Notes: a model not told the origin generated them from the sequence alone. DNA of 51,734 nt from Fusobacterium sp. FSA-380-WT-3A (GCF_012843705.1 NZ_JABAFQ010000013.1:1-51734); one strand, 5' to 3'. Numbered from the stretch's first letter, positions 41,877 to 50,842 are shown. A program made the numbers and translations.

Positions 41877-44639
41877 TTATTTTTCACTCTCTGGATAAAG
41901 GATAACTTCTACATAATTATTATTTTTTATAAAATCTTTTACAAAATTTTTAAGATTTTTTTCATTAATTAATTTATTATATTCATCAGGAGTTAAAACT
42001 TTAAAATTATCCTTTTCTAAACTTTTATTTGATAGGTAATTTATCCAATAACCATTAGTTTTAATATTATTTTCATAAGAAAGTTTATAATTTTTTTGAA
42101 TGCTTTTTAAAGCTTCTAAATTGATGTTTCCATCTAATAATTTTTTTAATTCCTCTTGAACTTTATTAATAACTATATCTTTTTTCTTAGGGTCAGTTGA
42201 AAAAGATATATTAAGGACTCCTTTTTCATATTTAGAGAAGTCATCACTAACAGATATTCCATAAACTCCTGAAATTTTTTCTCTTACTTCTTCAATAAAA
42301 TTGATTCTTAATATTTTTGCTATAGAAGAAATATAGTAAGAATTTTCCAAAGAGTATTCACTATATATAGGATAAGAAAGATTAACTCTTATTTTTTTAT
42401 CAATTCCTTTAGTAACTTCACCTTTAATAATTCCATCTGGATATGTTATATTTAAATTTTTCCAACTTTCAATATCATTTTCAATAGGTAGAGAAGCAAA
42501 ATATTTTTCTAAAATCTCTATAGTTTCTATTTCAGGGATAGACCCTACTATAACTCCAGAATAGCCATTAAAATTAGTAAATTTTTTCTTAAATACATTT
42601 AACATATCTTCATTATAAAAGTGTTTAAAATCTTCTTTAGAAAGATTTAATTTTCTAGGATGGTTACTGTATAATAATTCAATAACTTTATCAGAAAAAA
42701 GTTCACTAGGTAGATTTTCCCTATTGTTAAGTATATTGCTTAATCCACTAATTTTATTAGCATATAATTCAGGTGATAATTTTGGATTTCTTACAAGATA
42801 TGAGAAATATTTTAAAGCTTCATTTAAAGATTTTTTATTGGAGTTTATTATAATTCCCTCTGTATATGTATTTATATATGGAGAGATAGAGAAATTTTTA
42901 CCTTTAAAATATCTATCAAGATTTTCAAAAGTAATATTTTCTACTCCAGAATTAAAAATAAAATCTCCAGAAAAAATAGAGTTTATTGCTTCTGTATCAT
43001 CTAAAGTTGAATTTCCACCCTCTTTAAAAAGTTTTATGGTGATATCATCTTTTTTAAAATCAGTATATTTATAAAGAAAACTCAATCCATTTGATAATTT
43101 AATTTCTTTGTAATCTGTATATGTAGTTATAGCTTCTACTTTTCCTCTTTCTAAATTAGGCTCTTTAAGAATTAAAACTTCATTATTATTTTGTTTCTTT
43201 TCTAACTTTTTATTTTTACTTTCTAAAATAATATTTTTAAAAGATTCTTTTGTTATACTTATCTCATCTTTTTCAGGAACAAATAAAACAAATCTAGTAT
43301 TATCATTATAAATCTCTTTAGCCTTTTCTTTTATATCTTTAACAGTAATCTCTTTAAAATAACTTTCAAATAATTTTAAAGTATCTTCTGAATCAAGGAA
43401 AATGTCATCACTAATAAATACATCAGTTAAATAACCTATTAACTCTCTGTTAAGAATAGAATCTTTATTATTATTTTTATCTTTTAGATTATTTAATATA
43501 TTTTCTTTTTCTAAATTTAATTCTTTTTCACTTACCCCAAATTTACTTATATATTTTAAGGTATTTATTGTAGAGTCTATACCCTCTTTTATTTTTTTCT
43601 CTTCAAAAGATGATGAGATAATTAAAAGATTATCTTTTATATAACTATCTTCACTTATATTTCCAGAAATGATAGGGTGCTTACTAGAATTACTTTCATC
43701 TTTTAGTTTACTATTTAAAAGATTTTTAAATAATTCCAATGTAACTTCATCTTTTATATTTTTCTTATTATATTCATTTTTATTATCAGTTCTAAAACTC
43801 ATTATAAACTGAGGAATGATGATTTCTTTATCTTTAAATACAAAATAATCAGTTGGTAACTCCTCTAATTTATAAATTTCTGGTTTAGTAAAAGTTGAAT
43901 TATCAGTAAAATTAAAATATTTTTTTATAACAGAATCAGCATAAGCTTCATCTATATCTCCAACTAATATAATTCCCATATTTTCAGGTCTATACCATTT
44001 ATCATAATAATCTTTCATAGTAGAATGGTTAGCTCCTCTTATAATGTCCATTTCTCCAATAGGAAATCTATCTTTATAATGAGATTTATCAAAGAAAACC
44101 TCTTTCCAAAGAGATGTTATTCTTTCAGGAAGTCCTTGAGAAAGTCTCCACTCTTCTACTATAATTTCTTTTTCATTATCTATATCCTCTTGTTTTAAAG
44201 AGGCGTCAAAAACCATTTCTTTTAATATTTCTACACCTTTTTCAAATTTTTCTTTGTCATCAGTAGGAAGATGAAGTTTATATACAGTTTCATAAAAAGA
44301 TGTGTGGGCGTTTAAATCTCCACCAAAATTAAGTCCAATAGACTCAAAATATTTTACAATATTATTTTTTTCATAATTTTTAGTACCATTAAAAGCCATA
44401 TGTTCAATAAAATGTGCTAATCCCTTTTGATTTTCCTCTTCTTGAAGAGAACCAGCTTTTACTACTACATTTAAAGATACTCTATTTTCTGGCTTACTAT
44501 TTTTATAAAAATAATAAGTCATACCATTATCAAGTTTTTTTATTATTAATCCTTTAGAATGATTAACTAGATTTTCTGCAAAACTTAGAATAGAGATTAT
44601 AAAAAATAACATAAAAATAAATAAATTTTTTTTCTTCAT
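41877..44639 (-). CDS. Exported M16 family (insulinase/pitrilysin) metallopeptidase
   Basis: This 920-residue protein has a signal peptide (residues 1-21, cleavage near SFA) and two M16 halves. The N-terminal half has the inverted zinc motif HFIEH at residues 76-80 within GLAHFIEHMAFNGT and the downstream third-ligand segment NEKEIIVEEW; GIILVGDIDE closes the core. The second half, starting near residue 510, lacks the zinc motif, as is usual in this family, and forms the other side of the peptide chamber. It is expected to be periplasmic or outer-membrane associated. GAGGT is the ribosome site. It is transcribed alone. Confidence 0.92.
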   Translation of the reverse strand: MKKKNLFIFMLFFIISILSFAENLVNHSKGLIIKKLDNGMTYYFYKNSKPENRVSLNVVVKAGSLQEEENQKGLAHFIEHMAFNGTKNYEKNNIVKYFESIGLNFGGDLNAHTSFYETVYKLHLPTDDKEKFEKGVEILKEMVFDASLKQEDIDNEKEIIVEEWRLSQGLPERITSLWKEVFFDKSHYKDRFPIGEMDIIRGANHSTMKDYYDKWYRPENMGIILVGDIDEAYADSVIKKYFNFTDNSTFTKPEIYKLEELPTDYFVFKDKEIIIPQFIMSFRTDNKNEYNKKNIKDEVTLELFKNLLNSKLKDESNSSKHPIISGNISEDSYIKDNLLIISSSFEEKKIKEGIDSTINTLKYISKFGVSEKELNLEKENILNNLKDKNNNKDSILNRELIGYLTDVFISDDIFLDSEDTLKLFESYFKEITVKDIKEKAKEIYNDNTRFVLFVPEKDEISITKESFKNIILESKNKKLEKKQNNNEVLILKEPNLERGKVEAITTYTDYKEIKLSNGLSFLYKYTDFKKDDITIKLFKEGGNSTLDDTEAINSIFSGDFIFNSGVENITFENLDRYFKGKNFSISPYINTYTEGIIINSNKKSLNEALKYFSYLVRNPKLSPELYANKISGLSNILNNRENLPSELFSDKVIELLYSNHPRKLNLSKEDFKHFYNEDMLNVFKKKFTNFNGYSGVIVGSIPEIETIEILEKYFASLPIENDIESWKNLNITYPDGIIKGEVTKGIDKKIRVNLSYPIYSEYSLENSYYISSIAKILRINFIEEVREKISGVYGISVSDDFSKYEKGVLNISFSTDPKKKDIVINKVQEELKKLLDGNINLEALKSIQKNYKLSYENNIKTNGYWINYLSNKSLEKDNFKVLTPDEYNKLINEKNLKNFVKDFIKNNNYVEVILYPESEK

Positions 44640-44736
44640 AAATTAAATACCTCGTTTGTACATATAGTTTTATTTAATTTTTGTTTTAATTGTAACATTT
44701 TAATATTTAAAAAACAACAGAAAAAAATATAAAAAT

Positions 44737-44765
44737 TTTACAAAAGAAAAATAAAATGGTATAAT
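44737..44765 (+). promoter_or_regulatory. Orphan plus-strand promoter
   Basis: TTTACA (44737-44742), 17 bases ending in TGG (extended -10), TATAAT (44760-44765). It points away from the peptidase gene into sequence with no reading frame on this strand. Confidence 0.6.
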
Positions 44766-44771
44766 TTTATT

Positions 44772-44957
44772 AGAAAAATATTTTTTATTGAAAAAATTTT
44801 CTATTGATGAAAAATATTTTTTCGCCAAAAAAACGGAAGTTTTAACTTCTAAAAATAATTATTAAGTATACAACTTATTAATCTATAAATAAAAATCACT
44901 CTTTTTAATCTAAGGTACAATTATAACCCTTGATTTACGAGTGATTTTTGTATTTTT
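44772..44957 (+). ncRNA. Candidate small RNA
   Basis: Start inferred about 7 bases after the orphan -10; end inferred at the T-rich tract after the stem-loop 44891-44949. That stem has AAAAATCACTC (44891-44901) with GAGTGATTTTT (44939-44949) as outer arms and AAGG/CCTT with AATC/GATT inside, then a GTATTTTTT tail. It does not match any RNA family I recognise. Prediction only. Confidence 0.35.
44819..44832 (+). repeat. Left arm of a 14-bp inverted repeat flanking the autotransporter gene
   Basis: TTTTCGCCAAAAAA here is the exact reverse complement of TTTTTTGGCGAAAA at 48817-48830, on the other side of the autotransporter gene. Confidence 0.7.
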
Positions 44958-45045
44958 TACTTTGTAATTCTTTATTTTTGTTGATATTAAGACATAATAA
45001 ATATCTGTTTTTGGTATATAATTAGGTAGTTTTTATATAAGAAAA

Positions 45046-45069
45046 ACTCGAGATTTCTCTCGAGTCCTT
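45046..45069 (-). terminator. Terminator of the autotransporter gene
   Basis: ACTCGAG (45046-45052) pairs with CTCGAGT (45059-45065) around a 6-base loop, followed on the minus strand by TTTTTC, about 30 bases after the stop. Confidence 0.8.
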
Positions 45070-45094
45070 GCTTTTATAATTTATTATGATGAAA

Positions 45095-48000
45095 CTAGAA
45101 TTTGTAACCTATTCCCATTCCTACTGTCCATTCATCTTTTGAATTTTCATGTTCAAATGCATAATTTCCTCTTACATCAAATGATAATCCTTTTTCTGTT
45201 GCTATTTCATAACTTCCATTTAATGAGAATCTATCTGCTTTTTCACCTACTAACATATCAAAGTTACTTCCACCTACAAATCTTCCTGTTAAGTATTCTT
45301 CTTTATCTCCACTAAAGAAAGTGTTATAACTTACTCCTAATGTTAATTCATGGTTAAAAGTTTCTGTTGGTATTACTTTTTTAATATCTAATCCCACAGT
45401 TCCACTTGATGTTTCAAATATTTTAGAGTCTACTTCTATTCCTAGTACTCCTTTTTCACTTACTTCATCTTGTTGGATACGATTATAATCTACTGTCATT
45501 CTTGGTTCTAAGAAGAAATTATTTCCAAGCGCATAACTGTATCTTCCATCTAAGTAAATATTAAATCCTCTATCGTGATAATTTTCAGAAAATTCTCTAG
45601 TTGTAGTTATTCCACTATATCCATTAGCTTTTCTATCAGCTTTATAATCTCCATGTTGTACACCTATTCCAGCAGTTAATTTTAAGTTTCCAAATTTTTG
45701 TTTTCCATAAACTCCAAAGTAGAATGAATCTCCCTCAAGTTTTGAACCATTAGATAAAGAAACCTCTGAATTATTTCCACCAAAGATTAAACCAGTAGTA
45801 AAGTTTTCAGATTTTCCATATTCAGCTTTAGCATATCCACCATAGATTTTTGTATCAGCATCAATATCAATACTTCCTACATCATAAGTATAATAACCTT
45901 TTCCATAGTAAGTATCTTTTGTACCACCATCAGTATGAGTAAGTCCACCATAAATAGCCCAAGATTTTAAATCAGGATTTAAATCTTTTGAAATTGCAAT
46001 TTCATCAAACATTGTTAAAGTTTTTCTAGAAATTTCAGTTGAATAAGAATAAGGCGTTCCTGCATAAATATCATTTAAGTATTTTGTAAACTCTGTTAAA
46101 GTTTTATCATCAGTTATATTAAATTCTTTAACTTGGTCAGTTATTCTTATACTTTGATATATTTTATTTAATTGACTATAATTCATATTATTAACATAAG
46201 GAATATTTGATACTGTTGTTACTTTCACAGAATTATCATTAATTTTTTCTATATTATGAAGAAGTGAAGTTGTATCAATAGTTGTTTCTTTTAATCCTTC
46301 CTCATTTCCTTTCATAGTTTCATCTAATGAAGTACCTCCAAAACTAATGGTTTCTCCCTCTCCTACTCCATTAAGAGCAAGTAAAAGTTTTCCTCCCTCT
46401 GATGAAATAGTTCCTGTATTTCCAGAAAGAGCATGAGAGTTTCCATTTGTACTATCTATTCTTAGTATTAAATTTCCATCAGAAGAAATTTTTATACTAT
46501 CTGTACCTGTTACTTTTGAGTTTTCAAAGAAAGTTACATTAGTATCTATATCCATGTTTTCAAAACTATCTATATTACCAAAAATAATTATATTATCATC
46601 ATTAGATTTTGTAGTGGAATTATTAAATGTTAAAGTATCTACTCCATCTCCACCTAATAAATCTCCATTAATTTGAGTTTTATCATCTAAAGTTAAATTA
46701 TCATTTCCATTACCTAAATCAGTATTTCCGTTGATTATTGTGCCATTAGTTAAAGTTAAATTATCAATATTATTACTTCCTTTGATAGTAGCACTTGTTT
46801 CATCTATTCCACCATTGATAATAGAATTGTCTAAAGTTAAACTTCCTCCATTTTCATTAAAAACAATAGCAGAAGTATATCCATTTACAATAGAGTTTGT
46901 AAGAGTTTTTTCTCCATTTACTTTTAAAGTATTAGTAATTCCATTATAAATCATATCTGTTTTATTATCTTCTAAAACTATACTTTCACTTTCAGTAGCT
47001 GTCCAATTATTTTGATTTTTATTTTGTTCATCAGTAAGAATAGCATTTATAATAGTTTTATCTTCTGATTTTATTCCTGTATTTCCTACTCCTTGAATTT
47101 TATAATTATTATTTATCTTATTCCAACTAAACATCATTCCATTATTAATATAGCTATTACTTATAAAATTGCTAGAATCTCCAATCAATAATCCATTATT
47201 TGTTGCATTAGCATTGGCTCCATGAATTGTATACCTATCAGAAAAAACTACTCCATTATTTATTAAATTTTCCATTTCTTGTCCAGAAATACCATAAATA
47301 TTAAGTTTTGATTTATCTTCTCTTTCATCTCTAGCTTCAATTATTCCATCATTTTTTAATTGAGTTTTATTTTTAATAGGAGTCATGTATATTCCAGCAG
47401 ATATCATTTTGGTTCCTGCAGATATCATTTTGGTTCCTAATGAATAGATTTTACCATTATTGATTAAACTTTTTAATTCTCCTGAATTATATATTCCAAT
47501 AGCTTGTTCTCCAAATACATCTATTAATCCATTATTTTCTAATTTATTTATTTTAGCTATTGAATCATAATTTTTTGTATTGCTAATTCCGTAAGTTCTG
47601 ATCACTCCAGAACCTTTTATTATTCCATTATTTATTATTTCATTTATATTGTTATCTTCATAATTTTCAAAATTTCCATTAAAAATAATTTGAGTTTCTT
47701 TTTCTGAAGTTCCATAAAGATTACCATTATTTATAATACTTCCTTCAATATTTCCTCCTTCATTATTAATTATAGTAATATATCCTTTACTTTCTCCAAT
47801 TACATTACCATTATTTATAACATTATTATAATTTCCAGCATAATTATTAATAGCAAAAATATTTCCATTAGCTTTTATATTTATTTCTCCATTATTTATT
47901 AAAGTTTTTAAAAGACTTTTCTTATTATTTATACCCCAAGCATTTTCATTACCAGAATTATCTATTATAATTTTTCCTTCATTAATTAAATTATTAATAG

Positions 48001-48676
48001 TTCCACCATAATAATTAGCTATTCCTATTGCTCTATCATCAGAATTTACAGTTATATTTTTATTATTTATTAAATTATCAATTTTTTCCTCATTATTTAT
48101 AATTCCAAAAGCTAAACCAGAAGATGTTTGAACATATATTTCATTGTTATTTATTAAATTTTCCATTGTACCAAAATTCTCTATTCCTATTGTTTGAGTA
48201 TCAGCTATTATTTTTATAACTCCATTATTTTCTAAATTTGTAACAGTTCCAACATACATTCCCCATGCAGAATTATTTGTAACATTTGCTTCTATTAATC
48301 CATTATTTATTAAATTATCTATTTTTGACTTATAATAAATATTTATTAATTCTATATATTTTTCTCCAGAAAATTTAATATTTCCATTATTGATAAAAGT
48401 TTTAAGAGAAAAATTATCTACTCCTTTTATACTTACAAAATCTAATTCACTATTATTGGTATAAACACCATTTTCAAAACTATTTTTACTATATGGATTT
48501 TCTCCCCAATTTTGATTATCTACACTAAACTCTATTCCATTTGCTCCATCTCTAATATATAAAGTGTCAGCAAAACTTAAAGAATTTCCAACTAAAAAAG
48601 CAACTATAACTCCTATAGTTATTTTAACTTTTCTTTTTAACCATCTTTTTAAATTTTTTTCAATATCTTTTACCAT
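45095..48676 (-). CDS. Type V autotransporter (probable adhesin)
   Basis: The protein is about 1,193 residues from the ATG at 48676. It begins with a long basic signal sequence, IEKNLKRWLKRKVKITIGV then AFLVGNSLSFAD, the style of fusobacterial autotransporters. The passenger is built of many LINNGxI-type beta-helix turns (LINNGEINI, NNGIIKGSG), then a low-complexity Asn/Thr-rich part. The last 270 residues or so form a beta-barrel ending in aromatic YKF. It should display the passenger at the surface. I prefer 48676 to the ATG at 48703 because GGGGGTGG lies just upstream and MLFLLWGWI would spoil the signal. Transcription appears phase-variable. Confidence 0.92.
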   Translation of the reverse strand: MVKDIEKNLKRWLKRKVKITIGVIVAFLVGNSLSFADTLYIRDGANGIEFSVDNQNWGENPYSKNSFENGVYTNNSELDFVSIKGVDNFSLKTFINNGNIKFSGEKYIELINIYYKSKIDNLINNGLIEANVTNNSAWGMYVGTVTNLENNGVIKIIADTQTIGIENFGTMENLINNNEIYVQTSSGLAFGIINNEEKIDNLINNKNITVNSDDRAIGIANYYGGTINNLINEGKIIIDNSGNENAWGINNKKSLLKTLINNGEINIKANGNIFAINNYAGNYNNVINNGNVIGESKGYITIINNEGGNIEGSIINNGNLYGTSEKETQIIFNGNFENYEDNNINEIINNGIIKGSGVIRTYGISNTKNYDSIAKINKLENNGLIDVFGEQAIGIYNSGELKSLINNGKIYSLGTKMISAGTKMISAGIYMTPIKNKTQLKNDGIIEARDEREDKSKLNIYGISGQEMENLINNGVVFSDRYTIHGANANATNNGLLIGDSSNFISNSYINNGMMFSWNKINNNYKIQGVGNTGIKSEDKTIINAILTDEQNKNQNNWTATESESIVLEDNKTDMIYNGITNTLKVNGEKTLTNSIVNGYTSAIVFNENGGSLTLDNSIINGGIDETSATIKGSNNIDNLTLTNGTIINGNTDLGNGNDNLTLDDKTQINGDLLGGDGVDTLTFNNSTTKSNDDNIIIFGNIDSFENMDIDTNVTFFENSKVTGTDSIKISSDGNLILRIDSTNGNSHALSGNTGTISSEGGKLLLALNGVGEGETISFGGTSLDETMKGNEEGLKETTIDTTSLLHNIEKINDNSVKVTTVSNIPYVNNMNYSQLNKIYQSIRITDQVKEFNITDDKTLTEFTKYLNDIYAGTPYSYSTEISRKTLTMFDEIAISKDLNPDLKSWAIYGGLTHTDGGTKDTYYGKGYYTYDVGSIDIDADTKIYGGYAKAEYGKSENFTTGLIFGGNNSEVSLSNGSKLEGDSFYFGVYGKQKFGNLKLTAGIGVQHGDYKADRKANGYSGITTTREFSENYHDRGFNIYLDGRYSYALGNNFFLEPRMTVDYNRIQQDEVSEKGVLGIEVDSKIFETSSGTVGLDIKKVIPTETFNHELTLGVSYNTFFSGDKEEYLTGRFVGGSNFDMLVGEKADRFSLNGSYEIATEKGLSFDVRGNYAFEHENSKDEWTVGMGIGYKF
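47397..47438. repeat. Two perfect tandem copies of a 21-bp unit in the passenger
   Basis: The unit at 47397-47417 is repeated exactly at 47418-47438. It encodes TKMISAG twice and keeps the reading frame, a recent in-frame duplication between beta-helix turns. Confidence 0.85.
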
Positions 48677-48783
48677 AATCCACCCCCATAATAAAAAAAG
48701 CAACTTAAAATAGATATAGAAAAAATTTTCTTTTTTTTATACCTCTCTAAATTGCTACTATTTAAAAATATATTTCTATTATG

Positions 48784-48813
48784 AGTATACTTCAAAAAAA
48801 AAAAAAAAAGCAA
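48784..48813 (-). promoter_or_regulatory. Autotransporter promoter with a T16 tract in the spacer
   Basis: On the minus strand TTGCTT (48808-48813) and TATACT (48784-48789) are separated by 18 bases. The spacer consists of fourteen of a run of sixteen T (plus strand A16, 48794-48809) followed by GAAG. Changes in tract length by slippage would alter the spacing, and with it promoter strength. Confidence 0.75.
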
Positions 48814-48816
48814 TAC

Positions 48817-48830
48817 TTTTTTGGCGAAAA
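48817..48830 (+). repeat. Right arm of the 14-bp inverted repeat
   Basis: TTTTTTGGCGAAAA lies directly upstream of the autotransporter -35 and is the reverse complement of the sequence at 44819-44832. Confidence 0.7.
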
Positions 48831-48845
48831 TATAATTTTATATAA

Positions 48846-48873
48846 AAAGTCACTGTATAAAAACAGTGACTTT
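48846..48873 (-). terminator. Terminator of the acyltransferase operon
   Basis: AAAGTCACTGT (48846-48856) pairs perfectly with ACAGTGACTTT (48863-48873), 20 bases past the second acyltransferase stop on the minus strand. Confidence 0.8.
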
Positions 48874-48892
48874 CTTTTTTTATTTTCTAAAT

Positions 48893-49828
48893 TTAAAAAT
48901 TTTTTATAAAATCCATTAAATCTTTTCTAAGAATTCCTTTTTTATATTGACTATATAATTTCCATCTATCATAAGACCACATCCATTGTTCAGGATATTC
49001 TCTCATAACAATTTCCATTTCATTAAACATATTTTGCACAGTTTTTTGAACTCTCTCTTTAAATGATAATGATTCATCATCACATTTTTCTATTTTTCTT
49101 ATATAAACCTCTGTAGTATTATCTTTTGTTAATACACAATACATAAGATAGAAAGGTCTATTATATTTTAGTGCAATACTTGATACACCAGTAGGAGCTG
49201 TAGTAGACTCCCCAAAAAAAGTTATATTAGTTCCATTACTATCTCTATGGTCAGTAAGTAAAATTGGGTATCGTCCCTCTTTTGCATATTTTATTAAATC
49301 TCTACTTGTAGTATTTCCTTTTTGTAATAAAGCTATATTAAATCTAGTTCTATTTTTTATAATTAAATTATTTATATATGGATTTGTTCTATCTTTAGCA
49401 ACAGTTACTATAGGAATTCTATTAGCTAATTTTACAGGAGCTTCCATATTTCCAAAGTGCATAGCTCCAAAAACAGAAGGACCATTGTCAATAGCCTCTT
49501 GTAATAAATCTTCATCAATAATTTTAAAATTTTCATCTTTTTCTAAATATTTGTCAAGCCACATATTTACAAAAAAAGCTCTACTCATAGTTTTACAAGA
49601 TTCTATAGCCAATTTTTTTATCTCATCATTTGATTTTTCTGGAAAAGCAAGTTTTAAATTAAGAAGAGTGATATATCTAACCTCTTTAACTACCCTAAAA
49701 GTTAAAACAGCAAAAAATTCTCCAATATTAAAACGAACTTTTTCAGGTAATAACATAAATAATTTTGTAAAAAACATTATTAATAAATACTGAATATAGA
49801 AAATAATATTTTTAATCTTTTTTTTCAT
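48893..49828 (-). CDS. LpxL/HtrB-type lipid A biosynthesis acyltransferase (second copy)
   Basis: This 311-residue protein has one N-terminal membrane helix and the LpxL/LpxM/HtrB acyltransferase core: HFGNME (the H-x4-D/E catalytic dyad) near residues 123-128, LLTDHRDSNGTNITFFGE, TAPTGVSSIALKY and the closing REYPEQWMWSYDRWK. It adds secondary fatty acyl chains to lipid A precursors at the inner membrane. It is 16 bases downstream of a close paralogue, so both likely act in succession on the same lipid. AAAGGAGAG precedes the ATG. Confidence 0.9.
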   Translation of the reverse strand: MKKKIKNIIFYIQYLLIMFFTKLFMLLPEKVRFNIGEFFAVLTFRVVKEVRYITLLNLKLAFPEKSNDEIKKLAIESCKTMSRAFFVNMWLDKYLEKDENFKIIDEDLLQEAIDNGPSVFGAMHFGNMEAPVKLANRIPIVTVAKDRTNPYINNLIIKNRTRFNIALLQKGNTTSRDLIKYAKEGRYPILLTDHRDSNGTNITFFGESTTAPTGVSSIALKYNRPFYLMYCVLTKDNTTEVYIRKIEKCDDESLSFKERVQKTVQNMFNEMEIVMREYPEQWMWSYDRWKLYSQYKKGILRKDLMDFIKNF

Positions 49829-49844
49829 TCTCTCTCCTTTAAAA

Positions 49845-50768
49845 TTATTTTATAGTTTTAGCAAATTCCATTAAATCTTTAGGTAATTCCCCTTTTTTAT
49901 ATTTTCTATAAAATTTCCATCTATCATGCATCCACATCCACTGTTCAGGGTATTTTCTTATAACATCTTCCATTTTATTTATCATATTTTGAGTAGTTTT
50001 TTGAACTCTATCTTTAAAAGAAATAGTTTCATCCACACATTTTTCAATTTCTTCTATAAAAGCTAAAGTTGAAAAATCTTTTTGATATATACAGTAGACT
50101 AAAAACAATCTACGATTAAATTTACAAGCAATACTAGTTACTCCAGTAGGAGCTGTAGTAGGTTCAGAGAAAAATAATACATCTGCTCCACTTCCCTTTT
50201 GGTCAGATAATAAAGCTATATTTCTTCCCTCCTTAGCAAACTTTACAAGCTCTCTTCCTACAGATGGACTTCTTTGTAATAAAGTTATATTAAAACATTT
50301 TCTATTTTTTATTATTTCATTATTTACATAAGGATTATTTTGAGTTTTTCCAACAGTAACTACATTAAATTCTTCAGCTATTTTTAATAATCCCTCCATA
50401 TTTCCAAAGTGCATATTAGCAAAAGTAGCTGGAGAACTTTCTTTTAAAATAGGCATCATTTCAGGATTAGCAATTTTAAAGTTTTTTTCTTTTTTTACAT
50501 ACTTATCTAACCATAGTGTGCCTATAAAAGCTTTTCCTATATTTTTATAAGATTCTATAGCTATTTTTTCTAATTCTTCTAAAGACTTTTCAGGAAAAAC
50601 GAATTTTAAATTGATAAGAGAAGTAACTCTTCTAGACTTTAAAAGTTTATAGGCAAGAACTGATAATTTTTCAGCAAAAATAAAACGTATTTTCTCTGGG
50701 AAAATAAGTAAAAAAGTTTTTAAAAATTTAAATAAAATGTATTGTATAAAAAATATAAATTTTTTCAT
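49845..50768 (-). CDS. LpxL/HtrB-type lipid A biosynthesis acyltransferase (first copy)
   Basis: This 307-residue protein shares the whole layout of the next gene: N-terminal membrane helix, NMHFGNMEG with the catalytic His and Glu, LLSDQKGSGADVLFFSE, PTTAPTGVTSIACKFNRR and RKYPEQWMWMHDRWKFYRK. The pair arose by tandem duplication, and sequences around the acceptor site differ enough to suggest different acyl positions or chain lengths. The promoter has an extended -10. Their presence shows a lipid A-bearing outer membrane. Confidence 0.9.
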   Translation of the reverse strand: MKKFIFFIQYILFKFLKTFLLIFPEKIRFIFAEKLSVLAYKLLKSRRVTSLINLKFVFPEKSLEELEKIAIESYKNIGKAFIGTLWLDKYVKKEKNFKIANPEMMPILKESSPATFANMHFGNMEGLLKIAEEFNVVTVGKTQNNPYVNNEIIKNRKCFNITLLQRSPSVGRELVKFAKEGRNIALLSDQKGSGADVLFFSEPTTAPTGVTSIACKFNRRLFLVYCIYQKDFSTLAFIEEIEKCVDETISFKDRVQKTTQNMINKMEDVIRKYPEQWMWMHDRWKFYRKYKKGELPKDLMEFAKTIK

Positions 50769-50802
50769 AAGTTTTCACCACCCTAATTCTTAAGAACAAG
50801 TT

Positions 50803-50811
50803 ATTATATCA
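50803..50811 (-). promoter_or_regulatory. Extended -10 promoter of the acyltransferase operon
   Basis: Minus-strand TGA-TATAAT (-10 at 50803-50808), about 35 bases upstream of the ATG; no convincing -35. Confidence 0.55.
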
Positions 50812-50842
50812 TAATTTTAAAAAATATTTAAATTTTTTTATC

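Larger units (their letters stand above)
44640..45094. other. Gene-poor interval with promoter, repeat and hairpins
   Basis: This 455-base interval has no convincing coding sequence. Left end: upstream region of the peptidase gene. It also holds a plus-strand consensus promoter at 44737-44765, one arm of a 14-bp inverted repeat at 44819-44832, a GAAGTT-TT-AACTTC hairpin (about 44836-44849), a long imperfect stem-loop at 44891-44949, and the autotransporter terminator at 45046-45069. Confidence 0.7.

Noticed and set aside
42724-43074. A plus-strand reading frame of 116 codons opposite the M16 peptidase
   Set aside because: It is an antisense shadow of a well-supported gene with no ribosome site.
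45100-48300. Repeated TTATTTATTAAATT-type words resembling a repeat array
   Set aside because: They encode the INNG turns of the beta-helix passenger in one long reading frame.
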